Shown: piece by piece, positions 13,278 to 25,239 of the stretch | Layout of the letters: each line of letters opens with the position of its first letter | Numbering within the stretch: position 1 is the stretch's first letter | The notes under the pieces: generated by a model | What the model saw: the letters and a program-made list of their open reading frames with translations, nothing else | What the model was told of the DNA's origin: nothing | Databases searched by the model: none | Origin: Gordionus sp. m RMFG-2023 | Lineage: Eukaryota; Nematomorpha; Gordioida; Chordodea; Parachordodidae | Direction: 5' to 3' | Length of the DNA stretch: 64,000 nt | Assembly: GCF_954871325.1 (NCBI RefSeq) | Contig: NC_088776.1 | Coordinates: forward strand, 41,682,569-41,746,568 | Program-made: the position numbers and the translations under genes

Positions 13278-13670
13278 CTATATTAAGAAATGTTAACTAA
13301 CATTATTATACGGAGCTGAGGAATAGGTATATTTGTCACTCCAATAAATGTATGTTTATTATCTTCTATTTTATTTTTAATTCAATAAATAAACTTGTAT
13401 GTTGTATTAAATTAAATTCGTAAATGTTGTCTTGAGATTTATGAGGCGTAATTGCCCTCTAATATTGAAGATTCAACAGAGCTACTCTAGTTATTCCTCA
13501 TTTTCATCTAATTGGACAATTCTAAAATGGGGGAATTTATAATATGAGGGGTCTTCTAAACGTTTGTGGGCAAGCGTACTTGTACGCATGATAGCCCTAG
13601 GACTATTACTTAAACACCTGTGAGCTGATTAGAAAAGGGTTGAGCGAAGAACAAAACCCACACCCATAAA
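13278..13670 (+). repeat. Dispersed repeat X, copy 1
   Basis: About 390 bases nearly identical to 22369-22785 and partly to 24590-24800. Shared landmarks: ctatattaagaaatgtta, ggagctgaggaat, tcactccaataaatgtatg, gccctctaatattgaag, attcaacagagcta, ttcctcattttcatct, gggggaatttataatatgag and gtttgtgggcaagc. There is no open frame. The conservation of non-coding blocks fits a SINE-like or other non-autonomous repeat, but I see no clear tRNA-type A/B box and no poly(A) tail. Confidence 0.7.
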
Positions 13671-14413
13671 TTATATACCACTCAAGGGTTAAAAAAATAT
13701 CATAGTTAATTATAAATAAAATAAAATCGTAAATCATATAAATAACCAAATTATAACGACGACCTATATCAAAATGATAAAAATAAACCTACGATTTAAG
13801 AAATCGGAATATTCATTTTTGGACAAACTGAGAATAACACTTCTCGGACCTTTCTAAAAGATTCCTGCTGCTTGAATTAGGCGAAAGGGAAAAATAATAT
13901 TAATAAATAGTTCTTTTAAAAATTTAAATTTAATGTTATCGTTTTTTTTACCTCACTTCAAAAATATTCTTTCCAATATGAATAAAATTTAAACTAATTT
14001 GTAGCAAACTATAAATCAACATTATATTTTTCGATTTTATTATTTACAATATCTTCTTTTTTTTAAAAAAGTATAATAAGGAACTGGTTAAATCCTTTTG
14101 AAAAGAAAATGGTTAAATCCTATTTGAAATGAATCATTAAAATTCATTTACTTTAAAATTAATGAGGAAAATGATAAAAAAAAATTAGTTTGTATTTTAA
14201 AAAATATTATTCTAATTCGATTGAAGAAAGGTATCTTAGTACTCATGTAGATTCCTATTTCTCAATATTATTCATTTTTGTTGTAATTTTTTGGTTATTA
14301 TAATTATAAATAATAATATATCAAATTTCCGTTAAATGTTTAGAGCCAAAATTCTTATATATAATATTGTAAATAATTTTTGCCACATGAAAAATTTTAT
14401 TATTATTTCCACT

Positions 14414-14596
14414 ACCCTTACTACTTTTGGGAAATATGCCTTATCCTTTTTCAAGGAACTCGGCTCCCACATTCGTCAACTAACCGGTGAACCCCGCGAG
14501 GGCTTCTTCTTAAGGCAAAGGCTCTCCATCGCAATACACAAGGCTAATTATATTAGCTTCATAAGCAGTCTCTCCCCACAAGATTATCCTTCCTAA
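14414..14596 (+). pseudogene. LINE ORF2 C-terminal scrap (tentative)
   Basis: The open + frame ends in a stretch resembling the C-terminus of non-LTR retrotransposon ORF2 proteins: FGKYALSFFKELG, then LTGEPREGFFLRQRLSIAI, then HKANYISFISSL. The pattern (FG..A..F..E.G.....TGE.R...FL.QR.S.AIQ.GN) is one I associate with LINE-derived polyproteins, recalled and not searched. The upstream part of the frame is A/T-rich and not coding-like. There is no endonuclease or RT domain nearby, so this is a 5'-truncated copy, as is usual for LINEs. The clade is not assigned. Confidence 0.4.
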
Positions 14597-15262
14597 CCTC
14601 AATATATTTTTTTTTATTTTTTTTTTAACACCGTCACAAACATATCCTCCAATACTATATTTATTTATTTTTTTATATGTATATAAATATATATACAAAT
14701 ATTAATTATATTGTATTATATAAATAATTAGCTAAATAAAGTTATAAATATTTTTATATATAAATTAAATTTTTAAATTGTTTTGTATTGATCATTGTTG
14801 ATATATTTATATTTCTAGAGAATTAAAAATTTCACATTAAATTATTTGAATTACTATTTATTCAGTAAGTGATATAGTCTTTATACAATACATCAAAATA
14901 TATTATTATACATCTCATAATGAGGTTGAGGTTAAATTTATGGAAAATTCGATCATATTTCATTCATAATCATTGTGAAATTAATCATACCAATACCGAA
15001 AACAAACATCTCATAATTAACAATTTTATTTTAAATATTTTTATTCATAACTGACATACTTTATAAGTTATTATAAGTTTGTTATATATATTTTGGGTAG
15101 TCAAATCACAGCAATTTAAGTAAATAGTTTTGTTATAAACTTTATAAATTAAAAAATCGAAATTTATTAATCATATTTTATTAAAATGATTATTATTTAA
15201 AAATATGAATCTAATAAACTAATCTTTCCTTACTTCAATTAAGCCGTTAAATCCCCTATATT

Positions 15263-18200
15263 ATGGATGCGGAACACGATTTGGAAAAGGAAAAGGTTTT
15301 GATCCTTTCAAAAGCTACAAATACAGCCAATATAATTAGGCAGAAAATGGAAACTAAAGGCTTCAAATATCAACTTAGATATGGGATAATTTGCGGTTCT
15401 GGGTTGCATCACCTCTCCGACATAATTCAGAATAGTATAGCAATACCTTATTCCGACATTCCAGATTTGCCTCTGAGTCAAGGTTAGCTGTTCATTTAAT
15501 AATTATTATGAAAAATAAAGGAATTTGAAACAATTGCTATAGAGGAGAAAACTCAGCATGTATAAAATATATTTATTTGTTTTAGGCTGAATTTTTTTTT
15601 TATCACGGCTAAGAATTAGCGAAGGACTTTTTTATTTTATCTTTTCTATTCCTTTTTTTTCGGAAGTGTAAACTGAAACTGTTCATATTTAGTCTAATCA
15701 AATTATACTATATTATATTTACTATATATAAAGGTAAGATAGATACTGATTAATTTATTGAATACGCACTAAGCCTATTTTGAACGAATACGAATCGAAT
15801 AGTAAATTATTCTATTAGTGTAGTGTTGTTAAACGGTTCGATTTGAGCTGATCTTTAAAAACGGCTAACTCAATATTTTACCTCTAAAAATATTATGCAA
15901 GCCTTATAATTTTACTCATAGATGGAAAAAAGATTTGTACATCTATTAGCGAAATCTTGAGGCTTGAGCAATATTTTTTTGGCTAAAATATTGAATTCAT
16001 TTTTAAAAATGGGATAGAGCCTTTTAACAACACTAGATTAGTAAGAATAATAAAGTACACTATTTGTAATCTATTCGAATAATTCCTTTTTTAAAAATAT
16101 TATGAAATATTTACAGATTTCTAATATATCTTATCGCATATTATCTAAGTAACAGAGAAATTATTATAATAGTCTGAATATAGATAACATGCGATCAAGT
16201 TATTAGTGAAATTAAAATGCAAATTAATTTTATTTATAATGCCAAACCAATTTTTTAGGTAGAAAGTTTTTCTTATTGATTCTTCTTTGTTTGTAAGACA
16301 TGAGATCCATGACAGCAAATAAGTTTCAACTAAGAAAAGCATTTCACAAGCAGTTATGTATACTTTGTTATTCACATCACTCATTATATTTATAGGTTAT
16401 CAAAAGAAATAAAATGACTTTATTATAAAAACATATTTATTATTCCGAATAATTTAAATATTCGATCAAATTATTCAAATATTCGACTAAATTATCAAAA
16501 TAATTCGATTCGACTACAAATAATTATTCATTATTATTTGTTTTATTTGAATCACAAATTATTCGAAACGATCAAATATTCGATTCGTTTTTGAATAGGC
16601 CAAACACGCACTTAGGTGTAGCCATGATTTTACTAGGGGGGAGGGAGGGGGTGACACAATTAGGTGTGATGTTTCCCCATTTTATTGGAGGTCATTAGGT
16701 TTATTTTTTTTCGAAATATTTTGAATTATAGTCGTTATTTTAAAAAATTGTTAACTTTTACTTATTTTTCATTAGAATTATTGTTTATAGTGATATATTG
16801 TAGATTTTTTTTGGGAGGGAGATGTGTACGGGGAAAAAACTTTTATTAGCTTATAACGAGAACAGGCAAATTTCAGAGGGGAAATTTCTTCTTTCCCCCT
16901 TACCCCCCCCCCTTCCGCCCCGCTACGCCTATGAATACGCATATACTAAAATATATTTAACTAAATTATAATTTATAGTGGAAGGGCATTGCAATTTCAT
17001 AACTATAGGTGATATCGAAAATCAAAAGGTTATATGTTTTCAAGGACGCTACCATTTTTATGAAGGTCATCCTCTGTGGAAGGTTAGTACGTTGTAAATT
17101 AGTGCGATAAAATAGTATATCTAAAACTGTTTAGAATTTATATCGAAATTATCTAAATTAAATACAATTTATTATATAAACAGGATTTAATGATTTATAT
17201 CTCAATTTTAAATTACTTGATAGGGTGAGTGGACAAGAGAGAAAAAATTTTTTTCCTCCATTTGGGTGGGTATCAATTTTTCTTGCCAAAAATGGTAGAT
17301 GAAATATAAAATATTTTAGAAATTCCCTCTCTTTGCCTCCAAAACAAGATTTTTTCTTTCGCTCATTATTATCCATTTCACTTGTAAATTGAGTAGTACT
17401 AAATTTAACAATTGCAATGTACATTATAACATTTGATATATTCGGTATGTTACATATATTTACACGCAGGTGATAATGCCAGTCCGAATAATGAAATTAT
17501 TAGGGGTCGAAACAATTTTTATAACAAATTTATCAGGAGGAGTCAATCCATCTTTCAAATCAGGGGATATCATGGTAATCAAGGATCACATTAATACTAC
17601 CGGAAACAATCCATTGATAGGAATAAATGATCCCAAGTAGAATTATATTTTTGTAACCCTGCATTCATAGATAGTGCGAATTTGTGGCGCGAATTCGTAC
17701 TAACTGTAAATGAAGGGTAATAAAGGAATGTTTAAATTTAAAAAAAATTGTATCAAATTAGGGATTGGAAGAGAGGTCTTCCATGATTTTACTTTATCTA
17801 CAATATTTACAACAATCTGTTTTTTGTAGTATATCGATTGATAGGAATAGATGGATACGAAATAGCATTCTCCTCTCATTCGATATGATCAATCAATCTT
17901 TAAACCGCTTTTGTTATGTAGTTTATTTTGTGTAGAAGAGCTTTTATTTAACAAAATGATTTAAATTCAAATTTTTGTAGAATGCTTGTTTTATTGTATG
18001 TGTCGTATTCGGATAAGGAAAGGAATGCTTGGGCATTCGTGATCTCTCGATTTTAAATAATTTGCTATGAAGGTGATCGATTTTTGAAATCGTACTTTAC
18101 CAAAAACATCAGGATGTATAGAGTACTTACCCTATAAATTTTCAAAATATTTTTTCCATAAATCTTTGTGAATTTTTTAATTTATATTTTAAAAAACCAA

Positions 18201-18998
18201 TAAAAATTAATATAAATTGAGGGCACTCCTAAATTTCATGGCAGTATTATTTGAAATCCACAGTATAAATACTCTATACATGTGAAATGCATTTTCGGCC
18301 AAATGAAAACTTTTTAAATTTAAAAATTACCCTGAGTAAATGATTTAGAAATCATGATTCTGAATCACAATGGATTCTATATCCCGTTATGACATATATA
18401 ATATTGTATCTATAAAATAAAAATATAATATAATATTGAAATTATTAAATAAATTATGACAATATTCAAGCTGGGGTACGCGGTTTCCTGATTTAAATAA
18501 TGCCTATGACAAAGATCTAAGACATTTGTGTGGTTCGATCTTTGAGAAACTAAATCTTAAATCTTGTCACCAGGAGGGAGTATACTATATGCTGACAGGG
18601 CCAAGTTATGAGACTAAAGCAGAGAGCAAAATGATTTACCGTGTAGGAGGAGACGCTGTAGGTTATACAGTTTATTACCTGTATATATGGCTCAATTATT
18701 AGGGTTAACATAAATATTTTAGAAAATCATGCTTTAAGGTGTATATATTTAGATACTTCAAAACCTTTAATTTTTTTAAATAAATATAGGAATGAGTACA
18801 ATTCCAGAAGTCATCGCAGCTAGGCATTGCGGAATTAAAGTATGCGCTATGAGTTTAATTGCCACTACTATCGATTTCGAAAATTATGAAGATTTTGAAA
18901 AAGATAACATATCCCATGAATTTGTATTACATGTTGCCAATACACGGGGAAAAGATATGGCAAATATTATAAAAAACGTCATTTTGTCGATACAATAA
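15263..18998 (+). CDS. Purine nucleoside phosphorylase A (5 exons, 296 aa)
   Basis: Trimeric-type PNP: reversible phosphorolysis of purine nucleosides to base plus ribose-1-phosphate in cytosolic purine salvage. Exons read as 15263-15482, 16979-17082, 17470-17636, 18471-18661 and 18790-18998; phases at the junctions are 1, 0, 2, 1 and all introns are GT-AG. The product is 296 residues, close to the usual 285-300. Landmarks: phosphate-binding CGSG (about residues 44-47), QGRYHFYEG, VRIMKLLGVET, TNLSGGVNP, SGDIMVIKDHIN, GPSYET, GMSTIPEVIAARHCG and a conserved His in ISHEFVLH. The first ATG precedes an A-rich N-terminus like that of animal PNPs. Odd: the position of human Asn243 (SLITNK) reads SLIATT, so Asn is replaced by Thr, and GSGLG reads GSGLH. 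No breaks seen; it looks functional. A sister gene lies at 29616-39192. Confidence 0.9.
15821..16035. mobile_element. Palindromic hAT-type MITE in PNP-A intron 1
   Basis: 215-base element with ends tagtgttgttaaac and its complement. The flanks tattagtg and gattagta form an imperfect 8-base target duplication. The arms share acggctaactcaatatttta and its complement, so nearly the whole element folds back. Family members are at 27557-27780, 33691-33913 and 62025-62233. It is non-coding and sits in the first intron of PNP-A. Confidence 0.75.
16614..16932. mobile_element. MITE with G-run/C-run termini in PNP-A intron 1
   Basis: The left end reads ggtgtagccatgattttact followed by a G-rich run; the right end is C-rich and closes in cgccccgctacgcct, so the ends are inverted (ggYgtagc near each tip, then a G run). 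The A/T-rich interior has no coding frame. This terminus type recurs at 60948-61516 and possibly near 52110. It lies just upstream of the acceptor of exon 2 of PNP-A (16979). Confidence 0.6.
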
Positions 18999-19231
18999 GC
19001 TCATTATGATATTATAAAAAACTTTCTGTCGATATCATAAGTTTATTGTCGCGGAATTATATTTAAAACAATTTAATTTGATCATTAATACTATATCTTT
19101 TCAGCAGAAAATCATCTTTTTCCGTGTTTTTTTAAAAAAGAAGAATGTTATATTGATGCAAAATTAAATAAATTATCCCGACATAGCGGATCTAGAAGCT
19201 AAAAATATATATACAAAAATAATTAATTAAT
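18999..19231. other. PNP-A 3' flank
   Basis: Non-coding A/T-rich sequence between the PNP-A stop codon and the hAT element. It contains a duplicated short segment after the stop (ttataaaaaac repeated with gtcgatat) and an aataaa-type hexamer near 19160 that could serve as a polyadenylation signal. Nothing else recognised. Confidence 0.4.
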
Positions 19232-19859
19232 TAGTTGTAAACGAACGCATTCATTTTGAAAGCGTTCATGAATGAAGTTTTTTTTTTGAAAAAATATGAT
19301 GAAGGGCGTTCCTTTTATTTTTGACAAACTTTGAACTTGAACGCGTTCCTTTTTTATGACGAACGCGTTTGAATTTAACGTTCGTTTAATTTTAAAAACA
19401 CCCTTTAGTTTTATATTTGAAAAATTTAATATCAATTCGAATTTTTTAAGAAAAAAGTCTTATATTTTACAATCAACGTTTTTCCTTTTCATATAAACTT
19501 AGAGCGTTATTGAAAAAATACATTGAAAACCCTAGAAATGATAATGCAAGAACTGTTAATTTTGAGATATCTTTTTTTGATGAGGAAGTAAAGGATGGAT
19601 TGGAGGAGGATAACTTATCCCAATTTTTTAAAGCAAAGGACAAGAGAATAAATGTTTTTAATAAATTCCTCATGTTAAAAGTTGTTTATTAAGTATAATT
19701 CCGCAAACCCCTCATCTGCCCCTGTAGAGCGCGTTTTTAGTATAGCTAATGCCTTATTAACTGTCAAGTGTTCCTGTCTATCATATGAAAATTTTGAAAT
19801 ACAATTGTTATTAAAAATTAATAAGAAAAATTTTTTATAAATAAAAATATCTTTTTATT

Positions 19860-21183
19860 GGTAATAGGAAAAAAAACCCCTGGAATAAAACCCCATGGAA
19901 AAAAAACCCCCGGAACCATGGAAAAAAATTCAAAAAAAAATAAAATCGTTATTTTTTAAAATTTTTTTCTTGTCAATTTTTCTTAAATTTTTTTCTCAAT
20001 TTATTATTTTCTTGCCATTTTTGCTTTAAGTATTGTTAATCTTTATTTTTCTAATCTTTTCTCAATTTTTTACTTCTCAATTTTCACTTAATTTTTTTAG
20101 TTTAACCTAGCAATAATTAATATTGATAAATAATTTTATAAGCGAATGCCACAATCATTAACAGCTACTAAACTCCAAAATACTTACGAAAAAATTTTCG
20201 AAGTAATAATGTCTAAATGTCAAGAACGGGATTTATTTCCTGATCCATTATATATATACTTGGATTTCGAAAAGTCTGCTATGAGCGTGGTTAAAACTGT
20301 CATTGGTATATCACATCATAATCAGAGGATGCTTTTACCATTTGTGTCAAAGTACCCATAGAAAAATTCAAAAGTTAGGTCTGGAAAGCCAATACAGAAC
20401 CGAACCGATGAAACCTTAAGCTTCTTTTGTGACATGATGGACGGCTTAGCATTTGTTCCTTTATGTGATATGGGCAATGCAATGGTAAGGATATTCTTGA
20501 ATATTTCGATAAAATTTACATCAATGGAGTATCAAGGGAGGTCACAAGAAGCAATTCTCAATCCCAAACAGGTCGAATTGGGCCTCGATTCCCTCCAGAA
20601 ACTTGGAACGTGAATCAGAGCACTCTATCCAACGAATTATTCATAAATAATCAATGCGAAGGTTCGAATCATCGTTTTTCTAATCTGGTTGGGAATAAAC
20701 ACCCATCAATCTGGATATTGATTAATAAAATGCGAGGTGGCTGCCGATGAAACCAAACTTGAACGATGGCGTGTAGGTAGTTGGACACCGAAAACAAAAT
20801 CAATCGCAGTGCTTAAACAAGAAAAAATGCTGATGTTCAAATTGGTACTGGGAAAAAAATTATCCCAGTAAAATAACCCATGTATTACTTATTTACGTAA
20901 ATTTTTTTGCTATATTAATAAATACAATATCCATCCTTAATTACTATATTAAGTAGACTAAATTTGACAAAATTTGCAATAAGATCTGATTATTTTATTT
21001 ATAAATCATTATTATGTATATAATTTATTATTAAATTATATTTTTATAGTAAATTTTTCTAAAATACTAATTTGTCTATACCTTATTAAATCCAAATAAA
21101 AATATACCGAGATATTATTAGATCTTAAGTAAATTCGAAAAAAAATTTCGGGGTTTTTTTCCGGGGGTTTTTTTCTAAGATTC
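19860..21183 (+). mobile_element. Mutator-like element (MULE) nested in the hAT
   Basis: 1324-base insertion flanked by a perfect 9-base direct repeat, ctttttatt (19851-19859 and 21184-21192), exactly the MULE target-site size. The termini are inverted and made of purine runs with C blocks (left aggaaaaaaaacccctgg; the complement of the right end gives agaaaaaaacccccgg). Inside, the + strand encodes decayed MULE transposase: frame 20146-20361 holds LFPDPLYIYLDFEKSAM with the D.E.A pattern of the DDE domain, and near 20655-20735 reads NQCEGSNHRFSNLVG followed by KHPSIWILI, the C-terminal region typical of animal MULEs. The frames are broken, so it is inactive. The same hAT element without this insert is seen at 6522-8026. 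Confidence 0.85.
20146..20860 (+). pseudogene. MULE transposase remnant
   Basis: Broken transposase coding region inside the MULE. The longest open piece (20146-20361) contains a Thr/Lys-rich helix, a sequence like P.Y...D.EKSA and a downstream V.GISHHNQRMLLPF. After a frame change, CDMMDGLAFVPL and then the Cys-Glu-Gly-x-Asn-His-Arg-Phe motif are recognisable, and the last readable piece ends near 20860. There are several stops and frame changes. The domain order agrees with MULE family transposases and the 9-base target duplication supports the assignment. Confidence 0.65.
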
Positions 21184-21696
21184 CTTTTTATTCGCTATAT
21201 TATATTATATTGTATTTATAATTATATTATCAAAAAATATATTATTTTTTTAACATAGCTAATATATTGTGTTAAAAATATATGACATTTATTTATATTA
21301 AATCAAATTTTAAAAAATTTATCATAAAATTTTGAACGAGGTGAATGCGTTTTCATTTTTTTTGAAAGTAAACATGAACGCGTTCGATTTTTTTTAGAAA
21401 TGTTTACAGCACTATTTTTAACATAAAGTACTTTAATATTAATAAAAAGACAAAACAACAGGCTTGCTAATCGATCCTTTTAAAAGGATCGAATCCCAAT
21501 CACGATCTTTTCAAAAAAGCATCGAAATCCAAGATCAATTTTATTAAAAAAAAAATAAGGATCACGATCGATCATTTTCTTATTTTATAAATTTCCGAAG
21601 AAAATTTATGCTCTATGCAAAATTAACTATTATTAATATAAATTAAATATAGATTTATTGTAATTGAATAATATAGCAATAATAATATATTTCAGA

Positions 21697-22365
21697 GACC
21701 TGCAGAGATACCATTTGTTCGGCTCGACTCGGATTTTTTTAAAAAAATATTTTTTCGACCTCGGTTAAAAATATATTCTATTTATTTTTAATTTTTATAA
21801 TTAAAGGCGATATAAAATATTTCATTTTAAAATATACTGCCCATTTTTTAAATTTTATTTAGGCCCGGCCCGACTATTTAAAAAAAAAATTTTAGGCTCG
21901 GCCGGGTTATATTTAAAAAAAATTAAAATATAACCCTGCCTGTGTATCCGGGCCGGACTTAGGGCGAGGCGTGCATGTCTCTAAAGCCTCATCCACTTTT
22001 TTCCTTAAGTATATGTTTAGCTTTACTATGCAAGCGTTCCACAGGAGCGCTCGATGGAAAGGTGTCTTATATTCATAAAGTATTTTTTTAGAATTTACAT
22101 AAGTATATTAAAAATATAAATTGAATCATCAATTAATAAAAAAAATTTATTCAGAAAACGTATTTTGCTAAGATTTTTCCTTAGAAAGAATCAATTTCAT
22201 CCATAAGATCATTTTAATAATGAGGTTGTTCCTGCAAGTTTTCCAAATCGTTAATGAACCTTTTTTACTATGAGATTTTGAGGCAGATTAATAAAAGGCC
22301 AATTATGCTTACATGTTGGGTGAATTACTGCTACTAATATGTTACTGTCTTCATACACTGAAGGA
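21697..22365. mobile_element. GC-rich 'gagacctgcaga' family element inserted before repeat X
   Basis: Begins cagagacctgcagagatacc, followed by ggctcgactcgg and several gggccgg-type blocks unlike the A/T-rich surroundings. In the related block at 13257 the same terminus runs straight into repeat X, so the extra sequence here marks either an insertion or the fuller form of the element. Other relatives: 24423-25125, 35187-35240 (end only), 37290-37535 and 45575-45801. The right boundary is approximate. Non-coding. Confidence 0.5.
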
Positions 22366-22368
22366 AAT

Positions 22369-22785
22369 CTATATTAAGAAATGTTAATTAACATTATTAT
22401 CGGAGCTGAGGAATCCGTATATCTATCACTCCAATAAATGTATGCTTATTATCTTCTAGATCTATAATAGACATTATAAAATCTAAAAATAATCTATTTT
22501 ATTTTTAATTCTATAAATAAAACTCGTATGTTGTATTAAATTAAATTCGTAAATGTTGTCTTGAGATTTATGAGGCGCAATTGCCCTCTAATATTGAAGA
22601 TTCAACAGAGCTACTCTATATAATCCTCATTTTCATCTAATTGGACAATTCTAAAATGGGGGAATTTATAATATGAGGGGGTTTGTGGGCAAGTCGCATG
22701 TACCTGAACGCATAATAATGCTAGGACTATTACTTAAATGTCTGTGGTTGGAAAAAGAACACATCCCACACCCATAAATTGCATA
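22369..22785 (+). repeat. Dispersed repeat X, copy 2
   Basis: Close copy of 13278-13670, with a small internal insertion near 22460-22495 and otherwise few differences over about 390 bases. It ends at cccacacccataaatt as copy 1 does. Non-coding. Confidence 0.7.
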
Positions 22786-22935
22786 TACATTTAATAACAT
22801 TTTAAGACAAGGGAAGAGCCGATTTTAATTTTAAATTATTCTATATATATGTTAAATGAGTAAATTACGTGTTCGATTTTTGTCAATGAACGAACGCGTT
22901 CGATTTTTTTGGAAATATTTACAGCTCTTCTAATT

Positions 22936-24422
22936 AATTGTTACTTTAGGTTTTAATTATATTGATGAAAGATTGTTTATAAGTTTTTTTAAAAATTCGT
23001 TATCACTAATGTATAAATAAAATATTTTGAATAAAAACTATATGAAACATTTAAAAAATAAATAAAAAAGGTGAATTGTAAATGGAGGATGGAATATAAA
23101 AAATTTTTTAAAAAAATATTAAAATGACAGATGAAACTTTCTTGAGTACTCCAATTTGGACTCTGGTTTAAGTGATAAAGCTCTGGGATCTTGTAAAGAG
23201 CCTAACTTTTAAAAATAAAGGACGAAGAAGACCCAAACTCTTCAAGCAAAAGTGGGCTAGGATGCTGGATATATACGGAATAAAAAAATAATGTGTGGCA
23301 GATCAAAATATTTATTGATTTTGTTGTTTTCTTGTTGAAGAACAGGGTCGATATTAAAATTTGGGATAAAAATATTTAGATGGAATAAAAATATTTAGAT
23401 GGGAAAAAAATCCAAAGTTATGATTTTTCCATCGGGCCTTTTATGATCGATGATGGAAAAGTTGAGGAGTTTAGGGCAATTCGGGAGCTGAGAAACGATG
23501 GATTTTAAATTATGTTCACTCTATCATGAAGAATTATGACGGTCAAAGACTTTTAGGCAGGCTAGACCGTGATGGCCTATCGACTACCATATTGCAATTG
23601 TTAATATGATAGGCTGAAACCATAATATAGTCTACAGGCAGGCGATGACGATTTTGGAATTATTTTTCTGAGACCAAGCAAACTTATGAGAAAAGAATCA
23701 AGTAATTCATGGCCCCTTTTTTAAATTAAGTAGTTGAAGAGCAGCTGCATCCCATAGACCAAATCAAATTATTAGGGAATACGACATAGTTTTTGGGAAG
23801 GAAATGAGGAAAACGACATGTTAAGTGGGTGGGGGACTCAGTTCATGTTGATGACGAATAAGATTTATTGGATTACGATATTTTGGACGAAAGCCTGAAA
23901 AAGAAATAACCTCAAGACCTTTCAACTTTGGGGAAACGAGGCTAGAGTAAATGTTTTTCTGAAATGGCTAAATTGATATTTTCGAAAAGAATTTGAACTT
24001 TAGTTCAAATTTTAGGAGTAAAGGATATTAACAAAGACCGATGATGTCCTAAAAATGAAATTTGGGAGGTATGTTTTTTTAAGAGGTAAAATATTTGTGA
24101 CCAGAATATTAATAAAATCGATTTTCTTAATAAAAATATAGAGACCAAAAGTAACTGTTGCATAATAACAAAGCCATTAATTTAATATCATCAAATACTT
24201 TTTTATAAAATTAAAATAGAAATTTTTATAAGTATTTATTTCAGGCATATAGTTAACTGATTTTAAAAATCGAATAATATTATCTAATATTCAATTGGCT
24301 CACACGAATATTAATTTGAATGAATAATACTCGAGTATAATTTCTTAAAAACTTTAAGCCTCAACTTTGATATAATGTTAAGAATTCTGAATTATTACTA
24401 GAATGAATACAGTATATAAATT
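22936..24422. other. Gene-free stretch, less A/T-rich in the middle
   Basis: No gene recognised. The part from 23130 to 24000 has a more mixed base composition and reads like heavily decayed coding sequence (scattered short open pieces with no family likeness that I can name), perhaps the corpse of another transposon. Nothing can be assigned. Confidence 0.35.
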
Positions 24423-25125
24423 AGAGATCTGCAAAGTCAATAATCGGGTTCGGGCCGGGCCGGGCCTAATATTTTTTAAAATCATCTTCTGGCCGGGCCT
24501 AATATTTTTTAAAAAAATTCGGGCCGGGTCGGGTCGGACTTTGGAATTTTTTTTAAATATATCTAAATTTCTCAATTTTATATTACGTGATACGTGATAT
24601 ATAACGCTTTTGCCCTCTAGTGTTGAAAGTTCAACAGAGCTAAGCTAGGTTTTCCTTATTTCCATCTTATTGGAACTAATTTAATTTGGGTATAAAGTAA
24701 AAATATGAGGAGCCCTCCACACGTTTGTGGGCAAGCCGCGTACTTGTAGGCGCAACATTTCGAAAAATGTTACTTAAACCTCTATAGGCTTTTTTAAAAG
24801 GGAGTAATGGCAAAAAAGAGCCTTTACCCTAGAACTACAGTAAAAATTTAATTACTTTAGGGTGGGCGGAGGAACATTTTTAATTAAAAAAATTTTTTTT
24901 ACTATATTTGTACTGGTTTTAGTAAGGAAATTCAAAAGTTTTTGATATAAAAATATTTGATTTTATTTATTGAAACTAAACGACATATAACATATGTCCT
25001 TTATTTTGAGTAATTATAAAAATTAATCTATATTTAAATAAATTCGGGCCGGGCCGGTAAATTTTTTTTAAAAAAATTTCGGGTCGGGCCGGGTTTGAAA
25101 AATTAGGCCCGATGAAGATCACTAA
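24423..25125. mobile_element. GC-block element with a copy of repeat X inside
   Basis: Starts agagatctgcaaag and soon has cgggttcgggccgggccggg. The right end mirrors it (gggtcgggccgggtttg, ending gatgaagatcacta), so the GC blocks are inverted around an A/T-rich core. A third, more diverged copy of repeat X lies within (about 24590-24800: gccctctagtgttgaaag and gtttgtgggcaagccgcg). The overlapping open frames at 24378-24597 are artefacts of the symmetric GC blocks. Confidence 0.6.
24590..24800 (+). repeat. Dispersed repeat X, copy 3 (partial)
   Basis: Shares attcaacagagcta-type, ttccttatttccatctt and cacacgtttgtgggcaagcc blocks with copies 1 and 2, but is more diverged and lacks the first 150 bases. 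Nested in the GC-block element. Confidence 0.6.
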
Positions 25126-25239
25126 TATAAATCATGGTTGGATAGCAATTACATATTTAATTAATTCATTAAATTCCTTATTAAAAAATTAGCTTCTGTA
25201 ATTAATTCCACTTTAAAAACAGGAATTAGTAATTATAAT

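Larger units (their letters stand above)
19232..21415 (+). mobile_element. hAT transposon remnant split by a MULE
   Basis: The left end tagttgtaaacgaacgc and right end atgtttacagcacta match the termini of the element at 6522-8026, including the acgcgttc-rich subterminal zones. The + strand carries the C-terminal end of a hAT transposase: frame 19510-19692 is a spacer-like segment (SFFDEEVKDGLEEDNLSQFF), and about 19690-19838 encodes SSAPVERVFSIANALL with YENFEIQLLLKINKK, the hAT dimerisation motif. There is a frame change between them and the N-terminal DDE part is absent, so it is non-autonomous. It is interrupted at 19860-21183. A further end fragment of this family lies at about 22860-22930. 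Confidence 0.8.

Noticed and set aside
13278-13670. Repeat X as a spliceosomal snRNA or spliced-leader RNA
   Set aside because: None of the core motifs that I know for U1, U2, U4, U5 or U6 is present and no Sm site with flanking stems could be drawn with confidence.
24378-24597. Complementary open frames on both strands with PGPARI-like text
   Set aside because: Caused by symmetric gggccggg blocks of a non-coding element.
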